A stretch of DNA of 64,000 bases. Origin: Hydractinia symbiolongicarpus (taxonomy: Eukaryota; Cnidaria; Hydrozoa; Anthoathecata; Hydractiniidae). Shown piece by piece: positions 45,905 through 60,200 of this stretch. The notes below the pieces were generated by a model. The model searched no databases and was not told the origin of the DNA. It saw only the letters and a program-made list of their open reading frames with translations. Every line of letters starts with the position of its first letter. The stretch's first letter is position 1. Position numbers and translations under genes: made by a program. The DNA is taken from assembly GCF_029227915.1 (NCBI RefSeq), contig NC_079888.1, forward strand, positions 3,793,001 to 3,857,000, given 5' to 3'.

Positions 45905-46124
45905 AGCCAATCAAAGCGCATGGTAAGAAATTAGAAGGTAACCGCGGGAAATACACATTCCTGGAAGTCGGGAATTAAACAAACACCAATTGGCACGTGG
46001 TTGTTTGATACTACAATCAAGCATTGTTTTCTCGTATCGTGATATCCATCGATATTACCAGAAATGACCGATGTCTTTCTCATTTACATCATTTGCACCA
46101 TATTGATTAAAAATGCTAGAAAAA
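45905..46124 (+). promoter_or_regulatory. HAL promoter and noncoding first exon
   Basis: A CCAAT box (45907-45911), CCAATTGG followed by an E-box CACGTG (45994-45999) precede a segment ending in GAAAAA|GTAAGT at 46125. The matching acceptor TATTCTACAG ends at 46800, 45 bases before the HAL ATG, so a 5'UTR intron 46125-46800 is proposed. The transcription start is not determined. Confidence 0.5.
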
Positions 46125-46845
46125 GTAAGTAAAAACTAACTTCTGTGGCTTTGGTTTAGTGGCGATAATAGATTTTTTTTGTGCTGAGGGGATATTTAGT
46201 TTTAACAGAACTTTTCGTTTTAAACCATTAACTGATGAATGGCAAAAATTTACATGTTTTTCATTAAACATGATTTAAGAGAATATGTAGATTATACACA
46301 TAACGTGTTTATCTACTTCCATATAGGGTCATATGTGTGGGTGTGAATAGATTTATGATTTAATAATTTAATTTTGCTGATGTGAAACAGTTGTTAAATC
46401 AATTATAAATCAAATGCATCTGATTCAACTGACTCGAGTTGTGCAGCATTATATATTATGATTTTTACAAATCTTCTGTATCATGTTTTTGTATATATAT
46501 ATCATCTTTATCTTCCTGATTTTTATTATAATATATAGTTTTTAATCTTTATCTAGTTATTTATACATAGTCATGTTTTTCACACGTAACCTTGTCAATA
46601 TATGTGTATATATAATTTTTATAAAACACTGAACTTCTGGTGTAAAGTTATTATACTCGCTCGTTTAACATTTGATTACCACTTTATGTTTTTATATAGT
46701 TTGTTTTTATATATATAATGCACGTTACAAAATTTAAAAACTTATGTAATAGTAACCTTTTTATCCAATTGCATCTGCCTTCTGTTTTTATATTCTACAG
46801 GAATTAAAGTACCTTCCGTATTTATTCAGATTTTCTTATATAGAA

Positions 46846-48188
46846 ATGAAGGTTACAGCATATTTTAATGGACATAATATTGTCATTCCTTGTGGTGGAG
46901 GAAGCAAGACAATTGCATGGTTAATTGATGATGTTGTCAAAAGGGTCCAATCACTGGGAGATGAAATGGCTCAACAGAGTGTTGAAGATTTACAAGCAAG
47001 ACTTTATCCAGCTCGAGGACTTCTCATGAAGAGTGATAGAATTGAAGATGTATTAGATGACAATGCGCATGTTTTCATTGGTAAAATATGTAATTACTTT
47101 ATTAGCTTGTGTTATTCATTTTAATTGAACTTTGAATAAAAATAGTATATTTATAAAACTTTTATATACAAAAATAAAACTTCCTGTATGTATCAATATT
47201 AGAGCTCTGCAATCTACCACAATTGTCAAAGTTCATGAAAAAATTAAAATTCCGATGTAATTATGTATTGTGTGGTCTTGTTAAGCATTTCTGTGTGCTG
47301 TGTGCAATTCTTTTTTGCAAAGAAGGGATTATTAACGTTTTACACTCAATTGAGATTAAAAATGACAAGATGTAGGCTAAAAGGAGCAAAATTTTTATGT
47401 GATACACTAGTTTTTTATCTAGTATACTTTTTCTGTCCACTATTTTAATTATAGTCAAAAGTAGGAGATGGATGATCAACATCTTTAAACTAGATCTAAA
47501 GAAAATTAATTCTGTGATAAAGTTTTGACCCTGTTTTTATAAAAAGTAAATTGGCATTAACCATTAGTGGAACATTGAAACAAGTACATAACTTTTACAT
47601 ATTTTAAAACCATCTTATTTTGAGTGTTCAAGTTGGATATATAGGTAATTAGGCATACATTTCTTATAAGAAGGTATTGCTTGGACCTGGAGTTTTTTAA
47701 AATTTTGATAATTTGAGCCTCAAATGTTTATTAAATTTCCGTATATATAAATAACCCTAAAGAACCTATGCAAGGCTTTTTGAGGCTTTTAAACTATTAT
47801 ATTTTTGAAATATAATGAACGAAATGTGCTTTGTTAAAGATTTTCTCAGTTATCTTTTTTTTGTTTCTTAAAATCAAGCCTTAGTATAAGTAAGATTTAG
47901 ATTTACATTTTTCATGATGATAAGGTAATAAGGCTTTTATGATGCAATTAATTCACGTTAAAATCAGTGAGAAACGTTAGGTTGATTTCCTATTGACCTT
48001 TTTTGCTTTCTTTTCTTTGTTTAGGGTAATTTTAAGTGCTGTATTTAATTTCCACTGCTTTCGTTTATAGGAATGTCAAATGCAATTTCCCCAAATGTTA
48101 CAGGGTCAATGTATCCTTTTTATCACCAGCACATATTTTATTGCAAGCAACTTTTATTGGACGATAAAATTACTAGTATATTATTGTT

Positions 48189-48226
<38 letters not shown>

Positions 48227-51200
48227 AATGATGAGGACGATGATGATGATGATGTGGAGGAGGACGATGATGATGATGATGAGGACGATAATGATGATGA
48301 TGAGGAGGACGATGATGATGAGGAGGAGGACGATGATGATGAGGAGGAGGACGATGATGATGATGAGGAGGACAATGATGATGATGATGAGGACGATGAT
48401 GATGATGAGGAGGACGATGATGATGATGATGAGGAGGAGGACGATGATGATGAGGAGGAGGACGAAGATGATGAGGAGGACGATGATGATGATGAATTAT
48501 TGTAATATGAGGGGTTCACACTAGAATAAAGCATGCTTAGTATAAAAATTAAGCATGCTTTGACTACAGCAAATTGCCGGTAACCTCAAAGGGAGAGTTG
48601 TACATAAAATTTAAAACAAATCGTTCATGTTGTTTTTCTCACATACGAATGAACTTTCACTTTCATATTACCCGCTCAAGATCCTCACTTTTAATACTCA
48701 AATATTTGGGCATAATTTTTATTCTTTTGTTTTATGTACTTATAACAGTTAAAGCAAAAGTAAAGAGTGCCTCGAAGCATTTTTTATTTTTGCTTTATTT
48801 TAAAGCAAGTAAACATAATTTGAAAGACATTTTAATAAAGCAAAATTGCGTTCACATTATTAAGCACAATTTAAATCGTGCTTCAAATTTATAGCATGCT
48901 TTTATAATTCTAGTGTGAACCACCCCATAGTAAGGAAGTGTTTAGTTTTGACACCAGTTGTCTAAATATACGTGTTCATATTATTTAAATTAAACAACAC
49001 CCACACTACTGTATAAAGTAAATTCCAGGTAAAAGAAGAAAGGAAAGTTCAATGATTCTATAAATTGACATCAACAATGGCCAGTCTAAGTCCAAACATT
49101 TTTTTAACCTTAGAAAATATTTTAATCTTTGCTGTTATTGCGTATTAACATAAAGCATTGATCAGCATAATTGTGTGTTTTTACGAACTGTTACAGATAC
49201 CAACACCAAAATGGTGATGACATCTGTAACAGTTTGATTATATCTGTTAAAGTTTTTGATGATGTCATTAACCTGTCAATCCTGAAAAGGAATGGGCTGG
49301 ACCAGTTTTAGGAAATCGGATCAATGTTTTTATTCACCAAGCTTTGCTTTGTTTTGCCTAAATGTTTTCAGTGACATCACAAAAGAATTTTTCTTTGAAC
49401 TATATTTTCCCCCATAAAAGGTGTATCCTTGTGAGCACATTGGTATATGAAACAAATATAAAAAAGTAATTATCACTTTCTTAATAATTGTCCCACTAAT
49501 GGCTAATTTTTATACTGTCTTATGAAATTAATTTTCCAATTCGGAGTTGAAATATATTTTACAGTTTATATTTTCGTAATTTAAAGAAATTTAATTATTA
49601 ATAAAAATGCAGTTCTCGAAACAAACTATAAGCAAAATGCACAGAAAAGCACACAATTAAATTTAAAAAAAAAGGATTTGCAAATGTATCTAAGTGGTCA
49701 AATTTTCGCCTTGAAGGTATTAGATATAAATTATTAAACTATCTTAATATGGTTACTAACTGCATGCCTTCTTAATCCTTATTTTCGCAGGGGTCTAATA
49801 CAAGACATGACTAAAACGTTGGAGAACATTTAATCTCACAAAAAGGTTTTGTGCCAAGGTTTCTTCTTATTTATGTTTATATTTTTTGTGTTAGCCTTAA
49901 CAAGTTTTTTATAAAGTGAGGTAGAGCACCATGAAGCATCACAGGTATGATCTTTTAATTTTTTGCATTTGCTTGTAAACTGCGTAAACTCTGTGCTATT
50001 ATTATTCCTCTTTTTACTTAATTAATTATTTCCATAAACATAGGAGTCAACAAATTGCGTAACTAAATCTGTTTGGTTACTGCTCCGGTGCACGTAATAG
50101 TGTACACCAACGTGCGCTTTTTTAGGATAGAATTTGACTTGATTGTTAAACATCCACTATTTCAAAATATTCTTTAAAGTAATGTTTTTCTACAGGTTTT
50201 TATAAGAATATATTACATACCTACCATATACATCAATAGCTTTTTTCCTTCTATATATTTATTCACAGTAAATTTGTCTTTGATGTCTAAATGTTAAAAA
50301 TAATTTTTGAAAAAAGATATTGCAAGACAGTAAATTGTTTATGTTAATTTTTTTTGATTGTTTACGATTTGTTTTGCAAGTAAGTTCAAGCGATCCCATG
50401 AAAAAACCACATATTGCAGTAGCTCCGATATATATGTTTCGATTTTTTATGTCCGTATGTCAGCAGAAACATGAGCATAATGTCTCATATAATTAGTGCT
50501 ATAATTAATAGATCTTGCCTCCTGTGATTTACCAAAAAAGCCACTTCCTGCAGATCATCAGGGCTCAAATATTAAGAATTTTTTTTAATAGTTAAAGGAA
50601 GAATATTTAAATATGTAAATTTAAAGGAAAGTACCTAACATTTGTCTTGGATCTATCGTATAGAGATCTTAGATTCTACCTAGGGTAAGTGTAGAAACCA
50701 TAACGATTTTCTTATTAACATTTTCTATTATAAATCACTGCTTTATTTATAGACACTGGAGTTGAATGGAAATAATTTGACAGCCGATGATCTTGTAAAG
50801 TGCAGCAAAGGGGTATACAAGATAAAGGTAAAGCAATATCTATCCGTTGTAAATTTATTATTAATACTTTATATATTACATGCAAATAATGTCAAATCTC
50901 TTGAAAGTCCGTTTTCATCAAAACATTTTCAGCAAAACTCGTGGCATGTGTAATCTATATTTTTTTAACTAATCAGTATAATTTTTTTTTTGCTTTTTGT
51001 TTTTTATGTGCATGTATAATGTTATCTTGTACAAGCTACTCCTTTTCGCTAGCTTTCTGAACAAGCAAAGAAAAATGTGAAGAAATCAAGAGATTTTCTG
51101 GAGCAGATTATAAAAAGCAACAAGGGTAATAATTCTTGTTGTTGTTGTTGTTGTCGTTGTTGTAGCTGCTTTTGTTGCTTTTTTTGTTGTTGCCGTTTAT

Positions 51201-54200
51201 AATGTATTTGTGGATATTTTTTCGTACTGCTAATTTTACTTTATTTAATTTAGTGGTTTATGGTGTGAACACTGGTTTTGGGAACTTTGCCAGTGTTGTG
51301 ATTGAAAACGATAAATTAAAGTAAGCTAACAATGTTTAAATTTTACATCAAGTATAAGCGATAGAATGCACTAGAGAATACCATACCAATTTTCTGAAAC
51401 AAACAATTCAAGGAATTTCTTAACCTTTTTTCTCAGACAAACATGATCCTCTTTTGCAAATTTTGTAAGAAATTTGCGAATAATCATGTTAACGATTTGA
51501 AATATATGTGGGGTATCAATTTTAATTCTAAGAATACCTCCTTTTGCTGGTAAAAGAATTATTGTGAAGATAATTCTTCTCTTTGTAAATTGGTTGCATA
51601 ATATATCTTTTAGCAGGGCTTGTTTATTAGAAAGAAAAATATATCTAAGCCTCTTTCCATGACGACTTCCATTTTAAAATATCTTTGGGAATCAACACAA
51701 TCCACTTCCTGTAATTCAGCATTTAGTTGTAAGAATGCCTTTTTGTTACTATGTGAACTAATTGCTCCTTAAATATTTCTGTTTTTACTTGTTTATTTTT
51801 CGTGATTTAGACAACTTCAACAGAATTTGATTCGCTCTCATGCTGTTTGTAAGTTAGATACTTCATATGCAACAGCATGTCTTTGGTTAATTTCCACATT
51901 ACATATTAGAACATGTGCACCAGAAAACCCCTGATGGCACTTACGCCTGAATAAACCTGGGCGAAAAAAATAATGTCCAATGAACAAGATTATGTTTTAT
52001 GTCCTATCATAAAACAACACTTTCGCATCATTCTATGTGCATTAATATTTTGCTTAGGGTTATGGATTTATTGAAAAAAAAACCTAAATTTCATATTTTT
52101 ACCAATTTTGCAGAAAATGCAAAATGTACTGTCATAGCTGTAATCGCAAAAACTATAACCCTTGAAGATCAAAATTCTTTTACACACAGTTTTGGAGATA
52201 AATGTGCATTGTTATATGTATAAAATGTTTCGCTTTTGGTGTGCGTAGGTGTTGGTGAACCTCTTACGATCGAAAGAACAAGAAGTTTGCTCGCATTACG
52301 TATCAATATTTTATCCAAAGGATTCAGGTTAGGACCCAATTAGTGTGTGTAGTTGAATTTTTCAATTTATTAGTATTATTGTTTTCATGCTAATTTTTTT
52401 TCTTACATTGAAGATAAATAGATTTGTAAATTCTTTGTATGTGCTTAAACCAGATTCTCAAACAACAGGTAGTGATTAGATCAACTTGAACCGTCAAGTT
52501 ACTTCGGATAGGTGTTGAAACTGAATTGTATTGGACATTAAAGATGCATTTTAACATTTGACTGAAAATATTTAGACATTTGATTTTTTTCTTTTTACTA
52601 TTTAGTGGAATCGCACTTAACAATTTGCAAAAAATGATTGCAATTTTTAATTGTAAGTAACTCTTTTTTTATCTTCTGTTTAGTCATTACCACTTTTAAT
52701 GGCTTAGGCTTATGAATAGTGTTAAATGTGAGAATTACAATAGCTATGGGAATTAAGATGAATTACCTCCAACTTTTGAGTTCTTCGAAGGGAATATGTT
52801 TTTCACCATATTGTATGTATGTATTTCAGCGTTCTATTCAACTGGTTAAAAGTTATGCCCAAGTGTAAAAAGCCTATATTTCTCATTTTACCAAATGACT
52901 TTTACAATCAAAACAGAGTTATTCCTTCTTCTACAATTACTCTTTTTTGCAAAATGCCAATCATAACGTTACTTTAAAATTGTCAAAATGTAAAAGCAAT
53001 TTGTAAGCAAGCCAAAGGAATATAAAAAACATGTTAAAGAAGATAACTTTTTTATGCTCTAAGTGCAGAAAACTTTGTGAATTTCGCAAATGTTGACCAA
53101 AGTTCTAAAAGTTATATTGCAATATATTCAAAGATTTCAATTTGCAAAAGTTCATGAACGGGAAAGAAAGTTCTGTCCTGCAGTTTGCGCAAGTTCATGT
53201 TTGCAAAAAAAAATTATTCTTATTTTTTGTTACAAGCGACATATTTTGTTATGCAATTCTTAAAAAAGTTCACAGGAGTAAGAAAATTTTACCAAGAATA
53301 GTGTATTTCAGTTCCAATTTCATGCTTCAATAATAGGTTAACTTTTGATGATTTGTGAAAATTAATGCTCACAAAGTCTTTGGAGAGCAACAATTGCCGA
53401 ACGTTTATGTTTAAAAATTGTACACATTTCGCAAATTTTCCTATTTGCGAAACTCTCTGTCTACTTTAATTTTCTGCACTAAAGTAGAAAGAAACTCGTT
53501 AAACGGAACATTTTTTGTGGAACTCGTATTTTTATTCCCTAAGACACATTCTTACGTTTTTTTACGTTTCTAATTTAGCTGGGTGTGTTCCACTTGTTCC
53601 GGAGAAGGGCACAGTTGGAGCTAGTGGGGATCTTGCTCCTCTTTCACATCTTGCGTTGGGCATGATGGGAGAAGGCCAAATGTGGGGACCAAAAACTGGA
53701 TGGACAGACGCGTCAACGGTTCGTAAATTCTTGATATATTATGGATACACTTTTCCTTGCAAATGTGTAATATTTTTCCGGCAAAGAGTTTAGCACTCAG
53801 CTTTTTCGCGTTATTATTTTCTTCTTTGTTTACTTAAAAAGAATTATAACAATGTAAAAACAGATTGAAATTAAAATCTTTTTGTGCATTTCTTACTTCT
53901 GTGACATATACACATACTAGACACATACTATAAATTTATAAAACTTTTGCGGCAGGTTACAGTGAAGGTTCTACCTTCACTGTAACCTGCCTTTGGGTCT
54001 TTGGGTCTGTTTCAGCGTGCTGAATCTGTATGAAAACGCCATGATTTATTTTGTTATCCATGTAAACCTTAACTTTGCTTTATGGTAGGTGTACTTAAGG
54101 AAATTAATTTTCGCGAAAAAGATTTCAGAAATAAATAATTTTGGCAGGAACTGCTTTTGTAAATTAAGTGACTCGTAATTTTTCAAGAATTTCATTTGCG

Positions 54201-57200
54201 AATTGCGTTAACAAATATTTCGATGACGTAACACTAATTTACATGTTTATTTTCGTAAGAAAAATAAAATAAGGGCTGCGAAAATTTTAGATAGCGACTT
54301 TTTAGACAATTTGTACCATTTGGCAAAAATTCGAAAATTCTTAAAATTCCTTTTTCGCGAAAATTAATTATTCTACAATAGTATGGAAGAGAAGACAATG
54401 TTGTTGTCACCATTTAGATATTGCAGACGATGCATGGTTGAAATCTGATTAAAGACCTCAACAGCCCGTTCTGCATACCCTTTCAATCCTAAGGAGTAAT
54501 GTTCTGAGAAAGTAAATTATTTTTTAGTACGGGGTTGCTGGTGGATCTTGAATAACTTATTTGACCTGTAAAAATAGGCTTGAAAAATTATGAAAATTCG
54601 TCTGACCTGCTTTATGCGTTTGTTTTTTTTTTGCTATTTCTTTAAAATTTAAAAGCATAAACTGCACTTCTTGATAAATGAGGAAAACGTTATCACAAAT
54701 CTGTCACAAATTTCAATACGATTTGTGATAGATTTTGGCATATTCTTACTACATTTTCTATCTATCTGTTTTGTATACATACTTGGGCGCAGCATGCTTC
54801 CTTTTTAAGCCATCATTAAGACTTATTATTAAACTGGATGGCAAGATAACCTTTATAAAACAATGTCCCAAAAATAGTCTAAAACGTATGTGACATAAGA
54901 TTTACTTGGAAATTTACTGGCAGCCCTGTATTCATTTGAAATACACTCTGTTTTTTATAAAAATCCCTAGACTGTAGGCTCGAATAACTGTTTTTTTTTA
55001 CTGCAAACTCACATTGTTGTGTCCTTTTCCTCCCACCTTTCAGACCAACCTTGAAAAGAAGCATTTAAGATGCACCTTAAAACTCCATTCAATTGTATAA
55101 AAATGAATACCTCAAAATCTCTATTTCAAAAGAAATACTGTATTTTTGACATTCTTATAAAAAACAGAGTGTAGAAATTGTATGGTATAGGCAACAATGT
55201 CTAGATTTAAAGAACCTAAGCATTGATGCTTAGAGATGTTTGAAATTCATTTCAAATTCGTCGTACTCTTCAGCTGACATTCTAATTCATCAGTATTTTT
55301 CATGTGCTATAGCTTTTGCCATTCAGATGAACCTGGGAAAGGCAGAAGCGACAATGATAATATCGTGCCTCCTCGTGCTAATGATAAATTAGTTATTCCA
55401 CACAATTTTTATTTTCTCGCTCATCAACTTTAATAATTTAATTGGCTAGAGATAATTCAATTGCCTAAAGGATCATTGAAAATTATTTTGCAAAAAATTT
55501 TAAAAATGTGCGTCACATTGCATTTAACACCGTTCGAAAACTAGTAACTATCTCCCTTTTTAGGTTTTGTCGGTTCATGGTTTAAAACCGATCGTCTTGG
55601 GTGCTAAAGAGGTGAGTTAAGATTGATGCCATGTGTTGTATAAGGTGCTTATGTATCTTCTTTATTGACATACAAAAATATATAGAAGAATCTAGTTTTA
55701 TTACAATCACACTACGCCACTAGCGGAAAATTGTTTCAAACACTTTCCTTTTTTAATATAAACAACTCCATCGTCATTTCAGACTCCTTGCTTAGAAACT
55801 GCTAAACGCAATCTTAAAAGTTTACAAGATTATAGATTTGCACTTTCCATTTTTGCACGTTAATAAAATCAACGTTTATCAGCAAATAGACTTTTCATTT
55901 TTGAAAAGCCTGTTTTATAGAGTTGGCTTCTGTTAGATTACCCACATTTAAGCCTTAGGTACTTTGCAAATTTTAGCTTAGCGAGTTGCTTTTGACCCAA
56001 ATATCAGCCCAAACATTTAGCAAGTCGAATGCTTTTTATAAGAAACGTGTACACATATCACATGTTTCAATATCATTTTCTACTGTTTAATTTGAAGTAA
56101 AGTATGCTGTTTCAGTGTTTGTAAGTTGCTAATGGGACTAGCTATCTGGTATATAAGTTAGACCTAATCAATCCTTTTGGATGTAGCTAAAGATCTAGCT
56201 TCCACATGCATTTCTTTCATCAGCCGCGCCGTATAAAAAGTAATAAGAGTTATGTATCCCTGGCTTACAGGTTGATTTTTTGGGACTAAACAAGCTATTT
56301 TCTTCTTAGGGGCTGGCTTGTATAAATGGAACTCAGCTCATAACAGCTCTTGGCAGTGAAGGTATTTTAAACATATTTTATTGAATTTTTTTTTTCTGAC
56401 CTTGTTAACCTTTAAAGAAAAGAGCTAAATGGCTACAACTAACATAAGAATATTGCTACGTAAAAGTAAATTTTCTATTTGCTACAGAACCTGAAGCATA
56501 CGAAAGCTTAGTTTTTTATTAAAGACTTTCTAAGAACTTGCTAGAGTGCTATGATATGTATTAAATATTCTTAATAGCTTCGGAGCGTGCATCTGCGATT
56601 TGCCGACAAGCAGACGTAGTTGCAGCGTTGTCACTGGAGGTTTTAAAGGGGACAACCAAGGCTTTTAATAAAGGTATCAAGGTTCAATTTTTTTGATTTA
56701 AATTTTTTAAAGATGCTTAATTTGTTGGATCGATGCATCTTTACCTGACTGTTGTTTACAATTACTTCAGGATCCTTTGTTTTTGTGCTGTTTTCCTTTT
56801 TTTAAATAGTTCCAAAATACAAAATTTACTAAAATCGAAAAGTTACTTTAAATTAAGTGAATAGCATCTGTTAAAAAGTTATTTACTCTTAATTTTGTTC
56901 AGAAATTCACGATGTTCGTCCACATAAACTTTTATTTTAAGAGAGATTTACGATGTTCGTCCACATAAACTTTTATTTTTATAGAGATTCACGATGTTTG
57001 TCCACATAAACTTTCATTTTTATAGAGATTCACGATGTTCGTCCACATAAACTTTCATTTTTATAGAGATTCACGATGTTCGTCCACATAAACTTTTATT
57101 TTTATAGAGATTCACGATGTTCGTCCACATAAACTTTTATTTTTATAGAGATTCACGATGTTCGTCCACATAAACTTTTATTTTTATAGAGATTCACGAT

Positions 57201-60200
57201 GTTCGTCCACATAAACTTTCATTTTTATAGAGATTCACGATGTTCGTCCACATAAACTTTTATTTTTATAGAGATTCGCGATGTTCGTCCACATAAACTT
57301 TCATTTTTATAGAGATTCACGATGTTCGTCCACATAAACTTTTATTTTTATAGAGATTCGCGATGTTCGTCCACATAAACTTTCATTTTTATAGAGATTC
57401 ACGATGTTCGTCCACATAAACTTTTATTTTTATAGAGATTCACGATGTTCGTCCACATAAACTTTTATTTTTATAGAGATTCACGATGTTCGTCCACATA
57501 AACTTTTATTTTTATAGAGATTCACGATGTTCGTCCACATGAACTTTTATTTTTATAGAGATTTAGAAAGTTCGTCCACCTAAATTTTTATTTTTACAAA
57601 AATTCACAAAGTTCGTCCACATGAACTTTTATTTTTATAGAGATTCACGATGTTCGTCCACACAAACTTTTATTTTAACAGAGTTCGTCCACCTAATTTT
57701 TTATTTTTACAAAAATTCACAAAGTTCGTCCACATGAACTTTTGTTTTTATAGAGATTCACGATGTACGTCCACATAAAGGACAAAAATTAGTTGCTGCA
57801 AGGTTGCGTTCATTGTTGCATTCAAATGTTTACAAATCAGAAGTTGCAGGTTTGTCTTTTAAATAACTGTATGATTTTTCTATTAACCTTTTTCCCTTTA
57901 ACAAACACACAATCAATATAAACACGTTTTGTACAACCTTGCGTCATAAAGGTATTTTCCACTATACTAACACGAAGTAGAATGCAATATTTCATTTTTT
58001 TTTTTTTTTTTTTTTTTTGTATTTCCACCTTTGTAAGAAAAAAATAGACTATGGGTTTTCAAGTGATGAATTTGCAAAACTTGAAATCAGTCTAGATGAC
58101 CTTGAAAAACTTAAATATTCATCATTCTGTAGAGGAGAACCCTTCATTTAACATATGAATACGTCAAAAAACAATTCTGTCCAGTTACAAACGTTCTGTT
58201 TGCACTTTTTTAAATGGTTAATTTTTCATGAGGTATTATCTACTTATGTACGTATGTATGTACGTTTATTTTTCTTCTGTCCAAGATTCTATTATCTTAA
58301 AATATCGCAAGAATTATACTAAAACCTTAAAAATGGCAAAAAAATCCTAAAAAACCTTGAAATTATTTTGTGTTAAAAAACTCTACCGACACTATTGTAA
58401 TTTTTTATACATTTAGAAAGTCATCGATTTTGTAAACGCGTCCAAGATGCTTACACTCTTCGATGTTCACCTCAAGTAGGCTGCCATATAATTTTTTTGT
58501 GTGAAAACTTTTTGTAAAGAATTAATGATTGTTCTGCGTAAATCTTTTGTTGATGTTTGAACTTGTCTTTATTTTAGGTACATGGAATCGTCCACGACAC
58601 AATTGAATTTGTTCAGAATATTATATCTATTGAATTAAACAGCGCTACAGACAATCCTGTATCCTTTTTCATTTTTATTTTCTATGTACAGACTTGTTTT
58701 CTCCTCTTTGGAACGTTAAGAATACAGGATTTCTAATTCACGTCAAAACACGGCAAATGCCGAAGTGGTTTGAAAAAAACTAAGTTCACGTCGGCCAAAT
58801 TTTGTCCAGGCAATTTTTTTCATTGCATATGACATTTTTCTTTTTGAAGTTTATAGAATTCTTCAATTGCCTTGAATCCAACGTAAATATATCCTGGTTA
58901 TATCGGCGATAAAGAGTATTTTTTAAATGCTTAGAATTTTGCTTATTTACCCTAAAAAGAATTAAAGTAGTTGGAAAAAAAAGGCTATTTGCTGAAGTCA
59001 GATACAGAAATTAAAGTTCATGTCACCGATTTTGCCGATGTGAAATGGCTAAACAGCATAATGAAGGTTCGCGTCCGCAAAAATTTGCCGACGCGAAAGC
59101 ATTTGAATTAGAAAAGCTGCGCATGCATGCACTTTGTCAACACGGCACAACACAACATCGTTATTGAAGGCTAAGGCTACCAAGAATTCCAAAAAAGATC
59201 TGTGTATGCAATTAACAGACTGCAAAAATGCAAATGGCGCAATGTACAATTATATCGATAATTTGGTTATGAATCATTTGTATGATGAATTGGTTATTTT
59301 TTATTACAATCTTTCTCATTTTTAGTTGAAATTAATTAAGTTGATTTAGGGTCTCCTGAGTTTTCATAATCATTTTTGCCATAAGGTCGGCTATAAAGAC
59401 AATGGTCGTTTGATATACCCTTTAATGAAAAATGGTGACACATATGTAGCTTCGTTAATTTTTTTAAAGCTCGCCTTTGAGTGCTTTTATTTTTTCTGTT
59501 TACGATTTAAATGTTATGGAGAGATGCGGAACACCATCTGTTACTGCATCGTGATGCAAATTTTAAGAAAGGAAGATATTAAAATTTAAGGTGTTTTTAA
59601 AAATGGTCCCCTGTGGTTTAAGGCTGTTCAATTTTTCTTAACTATACGAAGATGGTTTTTGCTGACATCGGAGAAACAATGTCTGGTGGCAATTTCCATG
59701 GTGAATATCCAGCTAAAGCATTAGATTATCTCGCCATTGGAGTTCACGAACTAGCAAATATGAGCGAAAGAAGAATCGAACGTTTAATTAATCCTGCATA
59801 CAGTGAGCTACCTGCCTTCTTAACGAAAGATGGCGGATTAAATTCAGGTTTGTTATCACGCATTGTTTACAAACATTAAAAAGTGAGTAATCGTTTCGTG
59901 TTAGTCTTCCAGTTAAGGAGTAACATACAACTCCTGCATTCCCATTAGAAATCGTTAAATTTCTCCGAAGTGTGCTCGAAGCATTTCCATTTATCTACGG
60001 TATACATCGGTCAATTCGAACACGAAAGGAATGGAAAAATATATTCTATAAACGAATGTTCGAATTAAGCAAGTAAATTAAGAGATTCATAAAGCAAGAG
60101 AACAAGGAAATGGTGGACGTTTGCACCAACGAGATTCGAATTAGAGAATATGTACTGTACATCTCGCATCTCAATTTGTTCTTAAAATAAAATGAAACCT

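Noticed and set aside
48080-48534. Long ORFs coding poly-Asp/Glu (+) and poly-Ser (-)
   Set aside because: They are translations of a GAT-type microsatellite within an intron.
48574-48894. 106-codon ORF
   Set aside because: It lies inside a MITE, crosses its inverted repeat and has no domain.
56897-57753. Looks at first like a CRISPR array (regular direct repeats)
   Set aside because: There are no variable spacers; the whole 41-base unit repeats, and it copies a eukaryotic splice acceptor and exon.
59134-59325. Short ORFs in HAL intron 15
   Set aside because: They lie between phase-matched HAL exons and have no domain; the intron is simply open by chance.
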